Shown piece after piece: positions 1-5,229 of a stretch of 22,903 nt of DNA (within the stretch, counting starts at the first letter, position 1; each line of letters opens with the position of its first letter). This stretch comes from a virus: the IMG/VR virus record IMGVR_UViG_3300025543_000233, positions 1 through 22,903 of that record; one strand, 5' to 3'. Made by a program: the position numbers and the translations under genes. The notes beneath the pieces are model-generated. The model did no database searches and had not been told where the DNA came from. It saw only the letters and a list, made by a program, of their open reading frames with translations.

Positions 1-99
1 ACAATATCCATTTTTATCAGCACTACTAATTCTTATATATTTACTAAATACTGTATCAAGTTTCTTTACAAGTTTACTTCTTGAAAGTTTTTTAGGCAC
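1..99 (-). CDS. ninG: NinG-like recombination protein, N-terminal part (cut by window edge)
   Basis: Only the first 33 codons are in the window, running off the left edge. Translation from a GTG at 99 gives a lysine-rich start and then LDTVFSKYIR followed by ADKNGYC. This resembles the N-terminus of NinG/Rap proteins, where a helix with a 'Y-I-R-L-R-x-A-D-x-x-G-Y-C' pattern precedes the Cys/His metal-binding region. NinG family members act in phage recombination on branched DNA. The GTG overlaps the end of the preceding gene (stop at 92-94) by eight bases, as in the other coupled junctions here. The catalytic and metal-binding parts lie outside the window, so the family call rests on a short stretch. 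The position suggests the replication/recombination region begins here, after the lysis genes. Confidence 0.6.
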   Translation of the reverse strand, partial: MPKKLSRSKLVKKLDTVFSKYIRISSADKNGYC

Positions 100-340
100 T
101 TGTTAAATCTTTTTCATTCATATGTGCTTCTAATATATAACCATCTAAAGGACTTATAATAGATATAGCTTTGTATATTTTTCTACTAACAGCTTTTACT
201 TTTTTCTTATCTGTAGTTGTAGAATCAATACCTAAATTACAATACATATGAGCATCTTCCATTAGTAGTTCATCTACTTTTCTTTTAGTAGACCAGGTTT
301 TATAACCTTGTATTTTTCTAATTTTATCTTCTGTAATCAT
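92..340 (-). CDS. Conserved small phage protein of unknown function
   Basis: An 82-residue, charged, soluble protein starting at an ATG at 340. The central part (KVDELLMEDAHMYCNLGIDS, then a Lys-rich helix and SRKIYKAI) matches a pattern I recall from hypothetical proteins of marine and flavobacterial phages, in which an 'xYxNLGxDS' segment is followed by a helix ending in 'IYxAI'. No catalytic motif or membrane segment is visible. A gene-free stretch of about 100 bases with a promoter-like sequence lies upstream, and the next gene (NinG-like) overlaps its stop codon. It may therefore be the first gene of a separate transcription unit facing the recombination genes. Its function is unknown. 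Confidence 0.7.
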   Translation of the reverse strand: MITEDKIRKIQGYKTWSTKRKVDELLMEDAHMYCNLGIDSTTTDKKKVKAVSRKIYKAISIISPLDGYILEAHMNEKDLTSA

Positions 341-383
341 TATTTATATTTATACAAATATTATTTACATTCCCACTACCCAC

Positions 384-415
384 CAAAGTTACACGCTTTT
401 ATTTTAAGATGTAAA
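384..415 (-). promoter_or_regulatory. Candidate Bacteroidetes-type promoter before gene 340-92
   Basis: On the minus strand, TTTA (412-415), a 20-base spacer and TAACTTTG (384-391) fit the Bacteroidetes primary sigma consensus TTTG-N19..21-TAnnTTTG with one mismatch in the upstream box. It lies about 44 bases before the ATG at 340, in the only sizeable gap (341-440) of this end of the window. This match was found by eye and has no experimental support. Confidence 0.4.
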
Positions 416-440
416 CCTTTTTTAAAATTAGTTTTGCACA

Positions 441-572
441 TTACCTGCCTTGTCCACGATATTTCTTAACGTAGTTTTTAGAAGATTTAAGTTTAGATTG
501 TTTGTTTTTACTATGTATACCCTTACGCTTAACCTTAACTTTTTTATAGTTAATAACTATTTGCTTTGCCAT
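441..572 (-). CDS. Small basic conserved phage protein (43 aa)
   Basis: A short gene encoding 43 residues, of which more than a third are Lys or Arg. The sequence begins MAKQIVINYKKVKVKRKG and ends NYVKKYRGQGR. The C-terminal K-x-Y-R-G-Q-G-R pattern is one I recall from very small proteins in marine phage genomes. The ATG shares a base with the stop of the upstream gene (TAATG at 570-574), so translation is probably coupled. The high positive charge suggests nucleic-acid or membrane-surface binding, but no function is known. It is the last gene of the lysis cluster before the 341-440 gap. Confidence 0.7.
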   Translation of the reverse strand: MAKQIVINYKKVKVKRKGIHSKNKQSKLKSSKNYVKKYRGQGR

Positions 573-862
573 TACTTTTTATTTTTTAGTAATTGTTCAA
601 CTTTATATTTTGTAACAGCGTTTTCAAGTTTCATTATGTTTATTTCATCTACTGCTTTTTGTACTTCTTTAGGAGGTTCAAAATTATTAACCCATCTGTA
701 ATTAGCTTGTACCTTTTCATCCATTTTAGAAACTTGAATTTTTAACATTTCTATTTCTGCTGTAAGGTTAAACCAAATACTTGCAACTGTAACCACACCT
801 ATTATCATACCTAAAAGTGCTTTAATATCTAAACTAATTTTTGAACTTTCAGATATATTCAT
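572..862 (-). CDS. Membrane-anchored coiled-coil protein, possible lysis accessory
   Basis: A 96-residue protein with a short polar N-terminus, one hydrophobic segment (about residues 13-33, ending IGVVTVASIWF) and then a long charged helix with heptad-like hydrophobic spacing. The topology, N-terminal anchor with an outward or periplasmic coiled coil, resembles inner-membrane spanins (Rz type) and holin-associated coiled-coil proteins, but no sequence signature settles this. It begins inside the stop codon of the holin gene (TAATG at 860-864) and ends inside the start of the 43-residue basic gene, placing it in the lysis operon. An outer-membrane partner with a lipobox was not found nearby, which weakens the spanin reading. 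Confidence 0.65.
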   Translation of the reverse strand: MNISESSKISLDIKALLGMIIGVVTVASIWFNLTAEIEMLKIQVSKMDEKVQANYRWVNNFEPPKEVQKAVDEINIMKLENAVTKYKVEQLLKNKK

Positions 863-1278
863 TACTGATGGTTTTTATTACCCATTACCTTCTCGTAAGA
901 CCTACCTCCAAAATATCCTGCAAAAACCACGAATAATAACTCCTTTACTACTGATAAACCATCTATCTGCATATACCAACCAATAACAAAAGCAACTGTA
1001 AGAAATATTAATGTAAGTGGTCTTACGTTTGATGGCAACCATCCACTTCTTGCATCAGCTACCCACCTTCTTGTAACACCATCTATTTCGGCACGTTCTA
1101 TATCAAGTTTTTTAAGTGCAACTTGTTTATCCTCATCACTCATTTCAGAACCACCTATAATAGCTTGTATAACGCTTCCTGCTAATGTATCACCAGCTAC
1201 TGCACCAACTACATCAGGTATTTTATTCAGTAAGAACTGACCTACTTTAGTATCCTTAAATTTCTTTTTTTCAGCCAA
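862..1278 (-). CDS. 3TM-type phage holin
   Basis: A 138-residue protein starting at TTG (1276-1278). TAA, TAG and TAA lie just upstream in frame, so no earlier start is possible. The N-terminal half is amphipathic and glycine/alanine rich. The segment around RRWVADARSGWLPSNVRP, followed by a hydrophobic helix (LTLIFLTVAFVIGWYMQ) and a second one (ELLFVVFAGYFGGRSYEK), matches the layout of the 3TM holin family first described from gene transfer agents. Holins assemble in the inner membrane and control release of the endolysin, whose likely gene lies just upstream (1750-1361). The TTG overlaps the 3' end of a tiny membrane ORF (1342-1271). Confidence 0.8.
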   Translation of the reverse strand: MAEKKKFKDTKVGQFLLNKIPDVVGAVAGDTLAGSVIQAIIGGSEMSDEDKQVALKKLDIERAEIDGVTRRWVADARSGWLPSNVRPLTLIFLTVAFVIGWYMQIDGLSVVKELLFVVFAGYFGGRSYEKVMGNKNHQ

Positions 1279-1342
1279 AGGTTTTTACTATTAAATATTC
1301 TAATATACGGAATGCAATATAACCAGTTATTAATTGTTCCAT
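1271..1342 (-). CDS. Tiny single-span membrane peptide (23 aa)
   Basis: ATG at 1342 opens a 23-residue reading frame, MEQLITGYIAFRILEYLIVK plus three residues, which is nearly all one hydrophobic helix. It fills the space between the endolysin and the holin, and its stop overlaps the holin's TTG start region (1271-1278). Tight fit and membrane character suggest a real lysis-cassette peptide, perhaps a holin modulator, or a leader peptide whose translation delivers ribosomes to the weak TTG. It is too short to prove by composition. Confidence 0.45.
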   Translation of the reverse strand: MEQLITGYIAFRILEYLIVKTFG

Positions 1343-1360
1343 AGTGTGCTACCTACCGTG

Positions 1361-1750
1361 TTAGTATGTCCAAATAACATTTGGTGGTTTAGTTCCCCCC
1401 ATATCAGTTCCATCTGAATCAACGTGTATAAAGTTTTTGTTGCCATCAATTCCAATTCTGTTAAATCCTGATTTAAGCAAGGCATCAACAATAATGAATC
1501 TTGTAGATGAACCGACTGCTGCAATATCTGCTGCTTTTCCAACAAGATGGGAAGAGTTTTTACTTGCTTTATATCCTCTATCCAAAAGATCTTGAAGATA
1601 ATTTTGAGTACGATAACCTGAAGTAATTTTGAAAGGTATGTTTGCAATTTCTCGTGCCTTTTCTAATTTTAATAAAAAATCTTTGCACATATTAACACCA
1701 CTACCTTTGTGGTCAGGCGAAGAAAATTCATCTAACGTAAAGTATTTCAT
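1361..1750 (-). CDS. Endolysin, M15-type peptidase
   Basis: A 129-residue zinc peptidase of the Peptidase_M15 (D,D-/L,D-carboxypeptidase-like) type that would cut peptide cross-links of peptidoglycan at lysis. The expected zinc ligands are visible: His68 and Asp75 in SSHLVGKAADI and His109 in FIHVD. The S-G-Y-R-T segment (44-48) is the typical substrate-side motif. The length is that of a minimal single-domain enzyme with no cell-wall binding domain and no signal peptide, so export depends on the neighbouring holin. Its ATG overlaps the stop of the upstream 59-residue gene (ATGA at 1747-1750). Confidence 0.88.
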   Translation of the reverse strand: MKYFTLDEFSSPDHKGSGVNMCKDFLLKLEKAREIANIPFKITSGYRTQNYLQDLLDRGYKASKNSSHLVGKAADIAAVGSSTRFIIVDALLKSGFNRIGIDGNKNFIHVDSDGTDMGGTKPPNVIWTY

Positions 1751-1926
1751 TTTTTAATCTTTTCAATTTCTTGCTTTATATCACTAACTACTTCATTAAA
1801 CTTATCTTCTAAAGCATCAGGTATACCATCTTTATCTTTATCGGTAAAAAGTCCATAAATAGTTAAAGCCATCATTATGGCAGTTAAAAACATTATTACT
1901 GAAATTATAATTATAAAAGTTTCCAT
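1747..1926 (-). CDS. Small membrane protein with DxDxDG calcium-type loop (59 aa)
   Basis: A 59-residue protein with an N-terminal hydrophobic helix (residues 3-27). It is followed directly by the loop DKDKDGIPD (29-37), which fits the D-x-D-x-D-G-x-x-D calcium-binding pattern of thrombospondin type 3/dockerin-like repeats, and then an acidic and lysine-rich helix. The anchor probably places the loop just outside the membrane. Start and stop are interlocked with neighbours: it begins two bases after the CDGSH-like peptide and ends in an ATGA overlap with the endolysin. A role in lysis or divalent-cation sensing is only a guess. Confidence 0.7.
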   Translation of the reverse strand: METFIIIISVIMFLTAIMMALTIYGLFTDKDKDGIPDALEDKFNEVVSDIKQEIEKIKK

Positions 1927-1928
1927 AT

Positions 1929-2009
1929 TTATTTATTTAAATGGCTACCATCACAGTAACCTTCTGGGTTATTTGTGCATCCACACTCGCATTTAGGTTT
2001 ATTTTCCAT
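1929..2009 (-). CDS. 26-residue CDGSH-like cysteine/histidine peptide
   Basis: A 26-residue reading frame with Cys7-x-Cys9, Thr12, Pro15 and then Cys19-Asp-Gly-Ser-His23. This closely follows the CDGSH iron-sulfur signature (C-x-C-x2-[S/T]-x3-P-x-C-D-G-[S/A/T]-H), with one additional residue between the second and third Cys, an earlier Pro and an extra Cys11. Three Cys and one His are the ligands of 2Fe-2S clusters in the family; zinc binding is an alternative. The ATG lies inside the end of the upstream gene (stop at 1999) and the stop is two bases before the next ATG, so the frame fits the operon exactly. It may be one of the shortest proteins with this signature. Confidence 0.65.
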   Translation of the reverse strand: MENKPKCECGCTNNPEGYCDGSHLNK

Positions 2010-2403
2010 TTCTATTGTTTTTATCGTCAAAGTCCATTGCTGCCTTAAGGATTATTTTGTCCATCATATTATCTTGATTTTGCAGCATTTCTCTTTGTAA
2101 GTTAATTACCATTTCTTCTAATCTATCTTTTGCATCTACAAGCATTTGTATTTGATGGTCTTTTTTTTCTAATGTTGCTTTTAATGCATTTACATCGTCT
2201 GGTCTTGTTCCACTTATAGCAGAAATTAAAACAGGTATTGAAGCAGCAATTGATCCAATTAACATTAGCACGATCTCTTTGTTAGATTCTAAAACAGGAA
2301 ACTGTACAAAAGTTATTATTATTCCAACTATAAACAGAAATACAAAAAGACTTCCTGCATAGCTACGTATCTCTTTTGCTACTCCGTTTTTAGGTAACAT
2401 CAT
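1999..2403 (-). CDS. Two-span membrane protein with coiled coil, possible holin or spanin-like
   Basis: A 134-residue protein with two hydrophobic segments (about residues 17-35 and 43-64) joined by a short polar turn, then a long charged helix rich in Glu, Lys, Gln and Met (about 72-125). A helical hairpin with a cytoplasmic or periplasmic coiled coil is common among phage lysis accessory proteins, but no named family is evident. It starts at ATGATG, where the first ATG overlaps the TGA of the upstream two-span protein. The final codons overlap the start of the CDGSH-like peptide. With the 3TM holin downstream, the phage may have more than one holin-like protein. Confidence 0.65.
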   Translation of the reverse strand: MMLPKNGVAKEIRSYAGSLFVFLFIVGIIITFVQFPVLESNKEIVLMLIGSIAASIPVLISAISGTRPDDVNALKATLEKKDHQIQMLVDAKDRLEEMVINLQREMLQNQDNMMDKIILKAAMDFDDKNNRNGK

Positions 2404-2543
2404 TGCTTTAGTTTTTTACTAATACCGATAATTGTGTACCCTATCGCCAACAATAAACTAATACTTTGTAAATAGGGATTTGCTTCGCTTACACTAATTC
2501 CAAGTGCAAAAATATTAATCACATATAGTTTCAAATCTTCCAC
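2400..2543 (-). CDS. Small two-span membrane protein, holin-like (47 aa)
   Basis: GTG at 2543, two bases after the stop of the upstream gene, opens a 47-residue frame starting MEDLKLYVINIFALGISVS. A second hydrophobic helix (about 28-41) ends in a basic tail ISKKLKQ. Small proteins with the same 'ExKLYxxNxxALxxS ... GYT' layout recur in marine phage genomes near lysis genes. A short two-helix hairpin with a positive C-terminus is typical of class II holins. Its TGA overlaps the next ATG (2400-2403), so it is coupled to the 134-residue membrane protein. It starts with GTG and has no Shine-Dalgarno sequence. Confidence 0.65.
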   Translation of the reverse strand: MEDLKLYVINIFALGISVSEANPYLQSISLLLAIGYTIIGISKKLKQ

Positions 2544-2545
2544 AA

Positions 2546-2902
2546 TTAATCAGAATCCCAAGTTTTATTTTCTTCATTCCAAATATAAATCAATCCGTCA
2601 TCAGGGTAGGGTGTTGGGGGTTGCCAATCAAAATTAGAATCTAATGACCAAGAATTATACGGTTGTGGACAAACAAAAACATCATTTATTTTATCGTAAG
2701 TGTAATTAAGTCCTGCATATTGTTTGCGAAAATTATTGTTATATGATGTTTGAATCCAAGTAGCTGAACCAAATAAACTATTTAAAAAATCTACTCCTTT
2801 AGATTCTTTTTCAATACCGTTTTCATCAAGTAGAATAGAATTATTAACTACAACTACTTGTTCTACTATATTATTTTCATTTATTTTTGCAAAGTGTGCC
2901 AT
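2546..2902 (-). CDS. Conserved marine-phage structural-region protein
   Basis: A 118-residue protein starting MAHFAKINENNIVEQVVVV, with internal W-x-Q-T-S-Y-x-x-N-F-R-K-x-Y-A-G, G-x-x-Y-D, and a C-terminus of P-Q-P-Y-x-S-W...P-x-P-Y-P-D-D-G. This set is one I know from cyanophages and other marine phages, where it usually lies next to tail fibre genes. Function is not established. The position after the fibre/adhesin genes and before the lysis cassette suggests a tail-fibre-associated or late accessory protein. The many aromatic residues and the lack of a membrane segment fit a small beta-rich structural protein. Confidence 0.8.
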   Translation of the reverse strand: MAHFAKINENNIVEQVVVVNNSILLDENGIEKESKGVDFLNSLFGSATWIQTSYNNNFRKQYAGLNYTYDKINDVFVCPQPYNSWSLDSNFDWQPPTPYPDDGLIYIWNEENKTWDSD

Positions 2903-2905
2903 ATT

Positions 2906-3805
2906 TTATGCTGTGTAAGAACCGCTTCCGTTAAATTTTAAAATTGTGTCAGTTCCATCAGTTGTTACGGTTGGACTTCCTGAAGTTGTTCCTGAATAAT
3001 TAGCAGTTGGCATCCTTAAAACAACAATACCTGAACCACCACTTGAACCTATTCCAGACCAAGATGAACCGCCACCGCCACCGCCAGTATTAGTAGTTCC
3101 AGCATCTCCTGCGTCTACACCTGCTGTTCTTCCTCCAGCACCGCCTACGCCACTGCCTCCTTCTGTTTCATTTCCTCCAGAAGAGCCATAGTTACCGCCA
3201 CCGCCACCTCCTGAATAAAAATTATTTAAAGCATCAATATTAACTTGTAATCCTGCTCCTCCATCTCCATCGGTTGCACCGCTTCCATAATTATTTCCTA
3301 CTGCACCAGCTCCGCCACCGCCACCTCCTCCAGTTAGACTAGATGAACTTGCACCTTGTCCTCCTGCATAACCTTGACCTGATGGTGATGCTGCACCTCC
3401 TGCTCCTATTGAACCTACTGAAGGCTCAAGCCCTGCACTTCCTCCACCTGAACCTCCTGATGAACCAGCTTGACTAGCAGCATAATACCCTCCGCCACCG
3501 CCACCAGCAGATACTATTGTAGCAAATGTACTATCTCCTCCGTTTCCACCTTGATTATTACTTGATGCTGCTCCACTTCCACCAACTGTTATTGTATATG
3601 TTGTTCCTGTTGATAAAGCAATTTTAGATTCATTAGATGTTCCTCCACCAGAGGATGATCCAAATGAAGTTCTTAATCCACCAGCACCTCCACCACCTGC
3701 TCTAAAACTTCCAGCTCCAGCACCTCCACCAGCTACAACTAAAAAATCAACCTCTACTGCTGATGCTGGTCTTGCAATAGATAAAAAACGCCTTCCTAAA
3801 CTCAT
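2906..3805 (-). CDS. Glycine-rich tail fibre tip / adhesin
   Basis: A 299-residue protein with an N-terminal anchor (MSLGRRFLSIARPASA), a beta strand with the hallmark V-x-F-L-V-V-A-G-G-G, and then about 220 residues with many runs of four to six glycines. It closes with S-G-I-V-V-L-R-M-P and a short beta domain ending T-I-L-K-F-N-G-S-G-S-Y-T-A. This architecture is that of glycine-rich phage adhesins, where glycine runs can form packed polyglycine II helices (as in the S16 gp38 tip). It probably contacts the host receptor. On the plus strand the region appears as CCTCCACC-type low complexity, a consequence of the glycine codons. The variable loops between glycine runs would be expected to set host range. 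Confidence 0.75.
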   Translation of the reverse strand: MSLGRRFLSIARPASAVEVDFLVVAGGGAGAGSFRAGGGGAGGLRTSFGSSSGGGTSNESKIALSTGTTYTITVGGSGAASSNNQGGNGGDSTFATIVSAGGGGGGYYAASQAGSSGGSGGGSAGLEPSVGSIGAGGAASPSGQGYAGGQGASSSSLTGGGGGGGAGAVGNNYGSGATDGDGGAGLQVNIDALNNFYSGGGGGGNYGSSGGNETEGGSGVGGAGGRTAGVDAGDAGTTNTGGGGGGSSWSGIGSSGGSGIVVLRMPTANYSGTTSGSPTVTTDGTDTILKFNGSGSYTA

Positions 3806-3815
3806 ATTTTAAAAT

Positions 3816-4397
3816 TTATATATCACTACTATCGGAAACAAACGTTCCTAAAGAATAAAAGAATATTGGGTTAGTAGCTGAATCGTCTACGCACTCAATT
3901 TGTAAAATGTTACTACTACTACCGTTATCTTCATAGTCAACTCCTCCTATTTTATTAAATACATTTGTAGAACTACCTTGACCTGCTAGATTTAAAGTTT
4001 GGTTACCTTTTAATGGAAAAATAGTAATCATTTGCCCTTTCTTATAATTACTTAAATTTATAGTATAAGCTCCTGTTAAATCACCGCTTAATTTAAAACT
4101 TGAGCCTAATTCACAATTAAAAGCTACTGTTCCTGTCAAAGTTGTAATTGAAACTATTTCTTTATATCGGTTTTCTAATTTAGCGTTTGTAACTCCATCA
4201 TCTAAAAGAGATATTGTTACTTCTCCTGTAGCTGAATCTCGTGCTATTGGTGCTGTTGCTGTTATACTACCTACATCTCCTGCATCGTCTGTATACAGTT
4301 CGGTAAAGTTGTCGTTTACCTTATCAAAGGCATCCCTGATAGGATCACCAGTACCATCGTTCGCTGTAGTACCAATATTTATTACTTGTTTAGCCAT
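3816..4397 (-). CDS. Tail fibre protein
   Basis: A 193-residue protein whose N-terminus (INIGTTANDGTGDPIRDAFD, then K-V-N-D-N-F-T-E-L-Y) is a well-known phage fibre attachment motif found at the start of many tail fibre or tail spike proteins. The remainder is beta-rich, with repeated T/S-I-x-L strands and a C-terminal domain resembling small trimeric fibre knobs. It is short for a complete fibre and may be a linker or short fibre onto which the adjacent glycine-rich protein attaches. The start ATG at 4397 is eleven bases after the upstream gene. There is no chaperone gene of recognisable type nearby. Confidence 0.75.
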   Translation of the reverse strand: MAKQVINIGTTANDGTGDPIRDAFDKVNDNFTELYTDDAGDVGSITATAPIARDSATGEVTISLLDDGVTNAKLENRYKEIVSITTLTGTVAFNCELGSSFKLSGDLTGAYTINLSNYKKGQMITIFPLKGNQTLNLAGQGSSTNVFNKIGGVDYEDNGSSSNILQIECVDDSATNPIFFYSLGTFVSDSSDI

Positions 4398-4408
4398 TTT
4401 TTAATATT

Positions 4409-4624
4409 TTATTTTTGTGTTGCATCTGCTCTATATAATGTTGTATCAGCTAAAAATGCTGTACCAGATATTTGCGTTAAATCTGCTGTTATAGGGAAAG
4501 TTGCCCAACAACTTGGTGCTGATATATCAGGTATAAATTCAGTTGTAAAAGCACTATCTGTACCCCAAGCAGAATTGGTTACCATTTCACAATATACTTT
4601 TCCCCAATTTATGTTATTAGCCAT
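4409..4624 (-). CDS. Small structural-region protein of unknown function
   Basis: A 71-residue protein beginning MANNINWGKVYCEMVTNSAWG, with two cysteines, several Trp and Thr and no charged clusters or membrane segment. The MANNINWGKxYC start recurs in small proteins of flavobacterial phages next to adaptor and fibre genes. It lies between the adaptor with its overlapping mini-ORF and the tail fibre. A role in virion assembly is plausible from context but cannot be shown from the sequence. Confidence 0.65.
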   Translation of the reverse strand: MANNINWGKVYCEMVTNSAWGTDSAFTTEFIPDISAPSCWATFPITADLTQISGTAFLADTTLYRADATQK

Positions 4625-4634
4625 ACTTATATAA

Positions 4635-4736
4635 TTACTTTTTAACGTTTTTGTTATACATTTTTTCTAAATAGTTTTTTAACTTAACTATATTTTGTTG
4701 TTTAGGTTTGTATCTTACTTTTATTATAGTACCCAT
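4635..4736 (-). CDS. Small basic ORF overlapping the adaptor gene (33 aa)
   Basis: An ATG at 4736, inside the last codons of the adaptor gene (4724), opens a frame of 33 residues beginning MGTIIKVRYKPKQQNIVKLK and ending in a lysine-rich tail. It occupies what would otherwise be a 99-base gap and ends eleven bases before the next ATG (4624). The codon composition matches the neighbours and the ATG-inside-stop arrangement is the same as at other junctions. No function can be named. The alternative is a chance open frame in AT-rich intergenic DNA. Confidence 0.5.
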   Translation of the reverse strand: MGTIIKVRYKPKQQNIVKLKNYLEKMYNKNVKK

Positions 4737-5227
4737 CCAGAAAAATTAGCATCCTTATCAGGATATACGTTATCGTTATTATTAGTGTAGTATTCAGCAT
4801 ATCTTTCTGCTGCATAAAAACTAAAATGTTCTATCATTCTATCGGTATAGTATTGTGCTGTTGTACGTTCTTTTTCAATTAAAAAATCTACTTCTGTTTT
4901 AGATACGTTTTCAGCGTTTTCACTACTATGTTTATAAACACCTTTATTAGATACCGTGTATGCAGCAAATGGTAGATACTCAACCATTGCCCAATGTACT
5001 AAACAAGGCTTAATATGGTTTTCTACTAACGTTGCGTAATGCCCTGCTAAATTACCAGCTATAATATCTGTACTTATTTTATCATATAGCTTTGTACCTA
5101 TATAATTTTGTATATGTATGTTTTGGGCAATCTTAACGTATTGTATAAACTTGTCAGTATCTACTCCACCTGATACATTAGTGTATTTTACAATATCTTT
5201 ACGAGTAACAAATAATGCTTCAGCCAT
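4724..5227 (-). CDS. Head-tail adaptor (connector) protein
   Basis: A 167-residue mainly helical protein directly after the portal gene (two bases apart). Features include F-I-Q-Y-V-K-I-A-Q-N-I-H-I-Q-N-Y-I-G-T, an I-K-P-C-L-V-H-W-A-M-V-E-Y-L-P-F helix and a C-terminal Y-T-D-R helix. This pattern is common to Bacteroidetes phage proteins that follow the portal or capsid gene, and the all-helical size matches gp6/gp15-type connectors that bind under the portal ring. The exact family is inferred from layout and recollection. Starts at ATG 5227 and ends overlapping a small basic ORF. Confidence 0.6.
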   Translation of the reverse strand: MAEALFVTRKDIVKYTNVSGGVDTDKFIQYVKIAQNIHIQNYIGTKLYDKISTDIIAGNLAGHYATLVENHIKPCLVHWAMVEYLPFAAYTVSNKGVYKHSSENAENVSKTEVDFLIEKERTTAQYYTDRMIEHFSFYAAERYAEYYTNNNDNVYPDKDANFSGWVL

Positions 5228-5229
5228 AA

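Noticed and set aside
1330-1647. 105-codon minus-strand frame overlapping the endolysin
   Set aside because: It is an alternative frame of the M15 peptidase gene, which has clear zinc-ligand motifs.
2400-2480. Another AACAATAA / TTTGTA pair on the plus strand (around 2449-2470)
   Set aside because: The spacing is eight bases rather than 12 and it lies inside a coding frame, away from any start codon.
2906-3805. CRISPR array or satellite repeat in the CCTCCACC-rich region
   Set aside because: There are no regular spacers; the repetition follows glycine codons of an intact adhesin gene.
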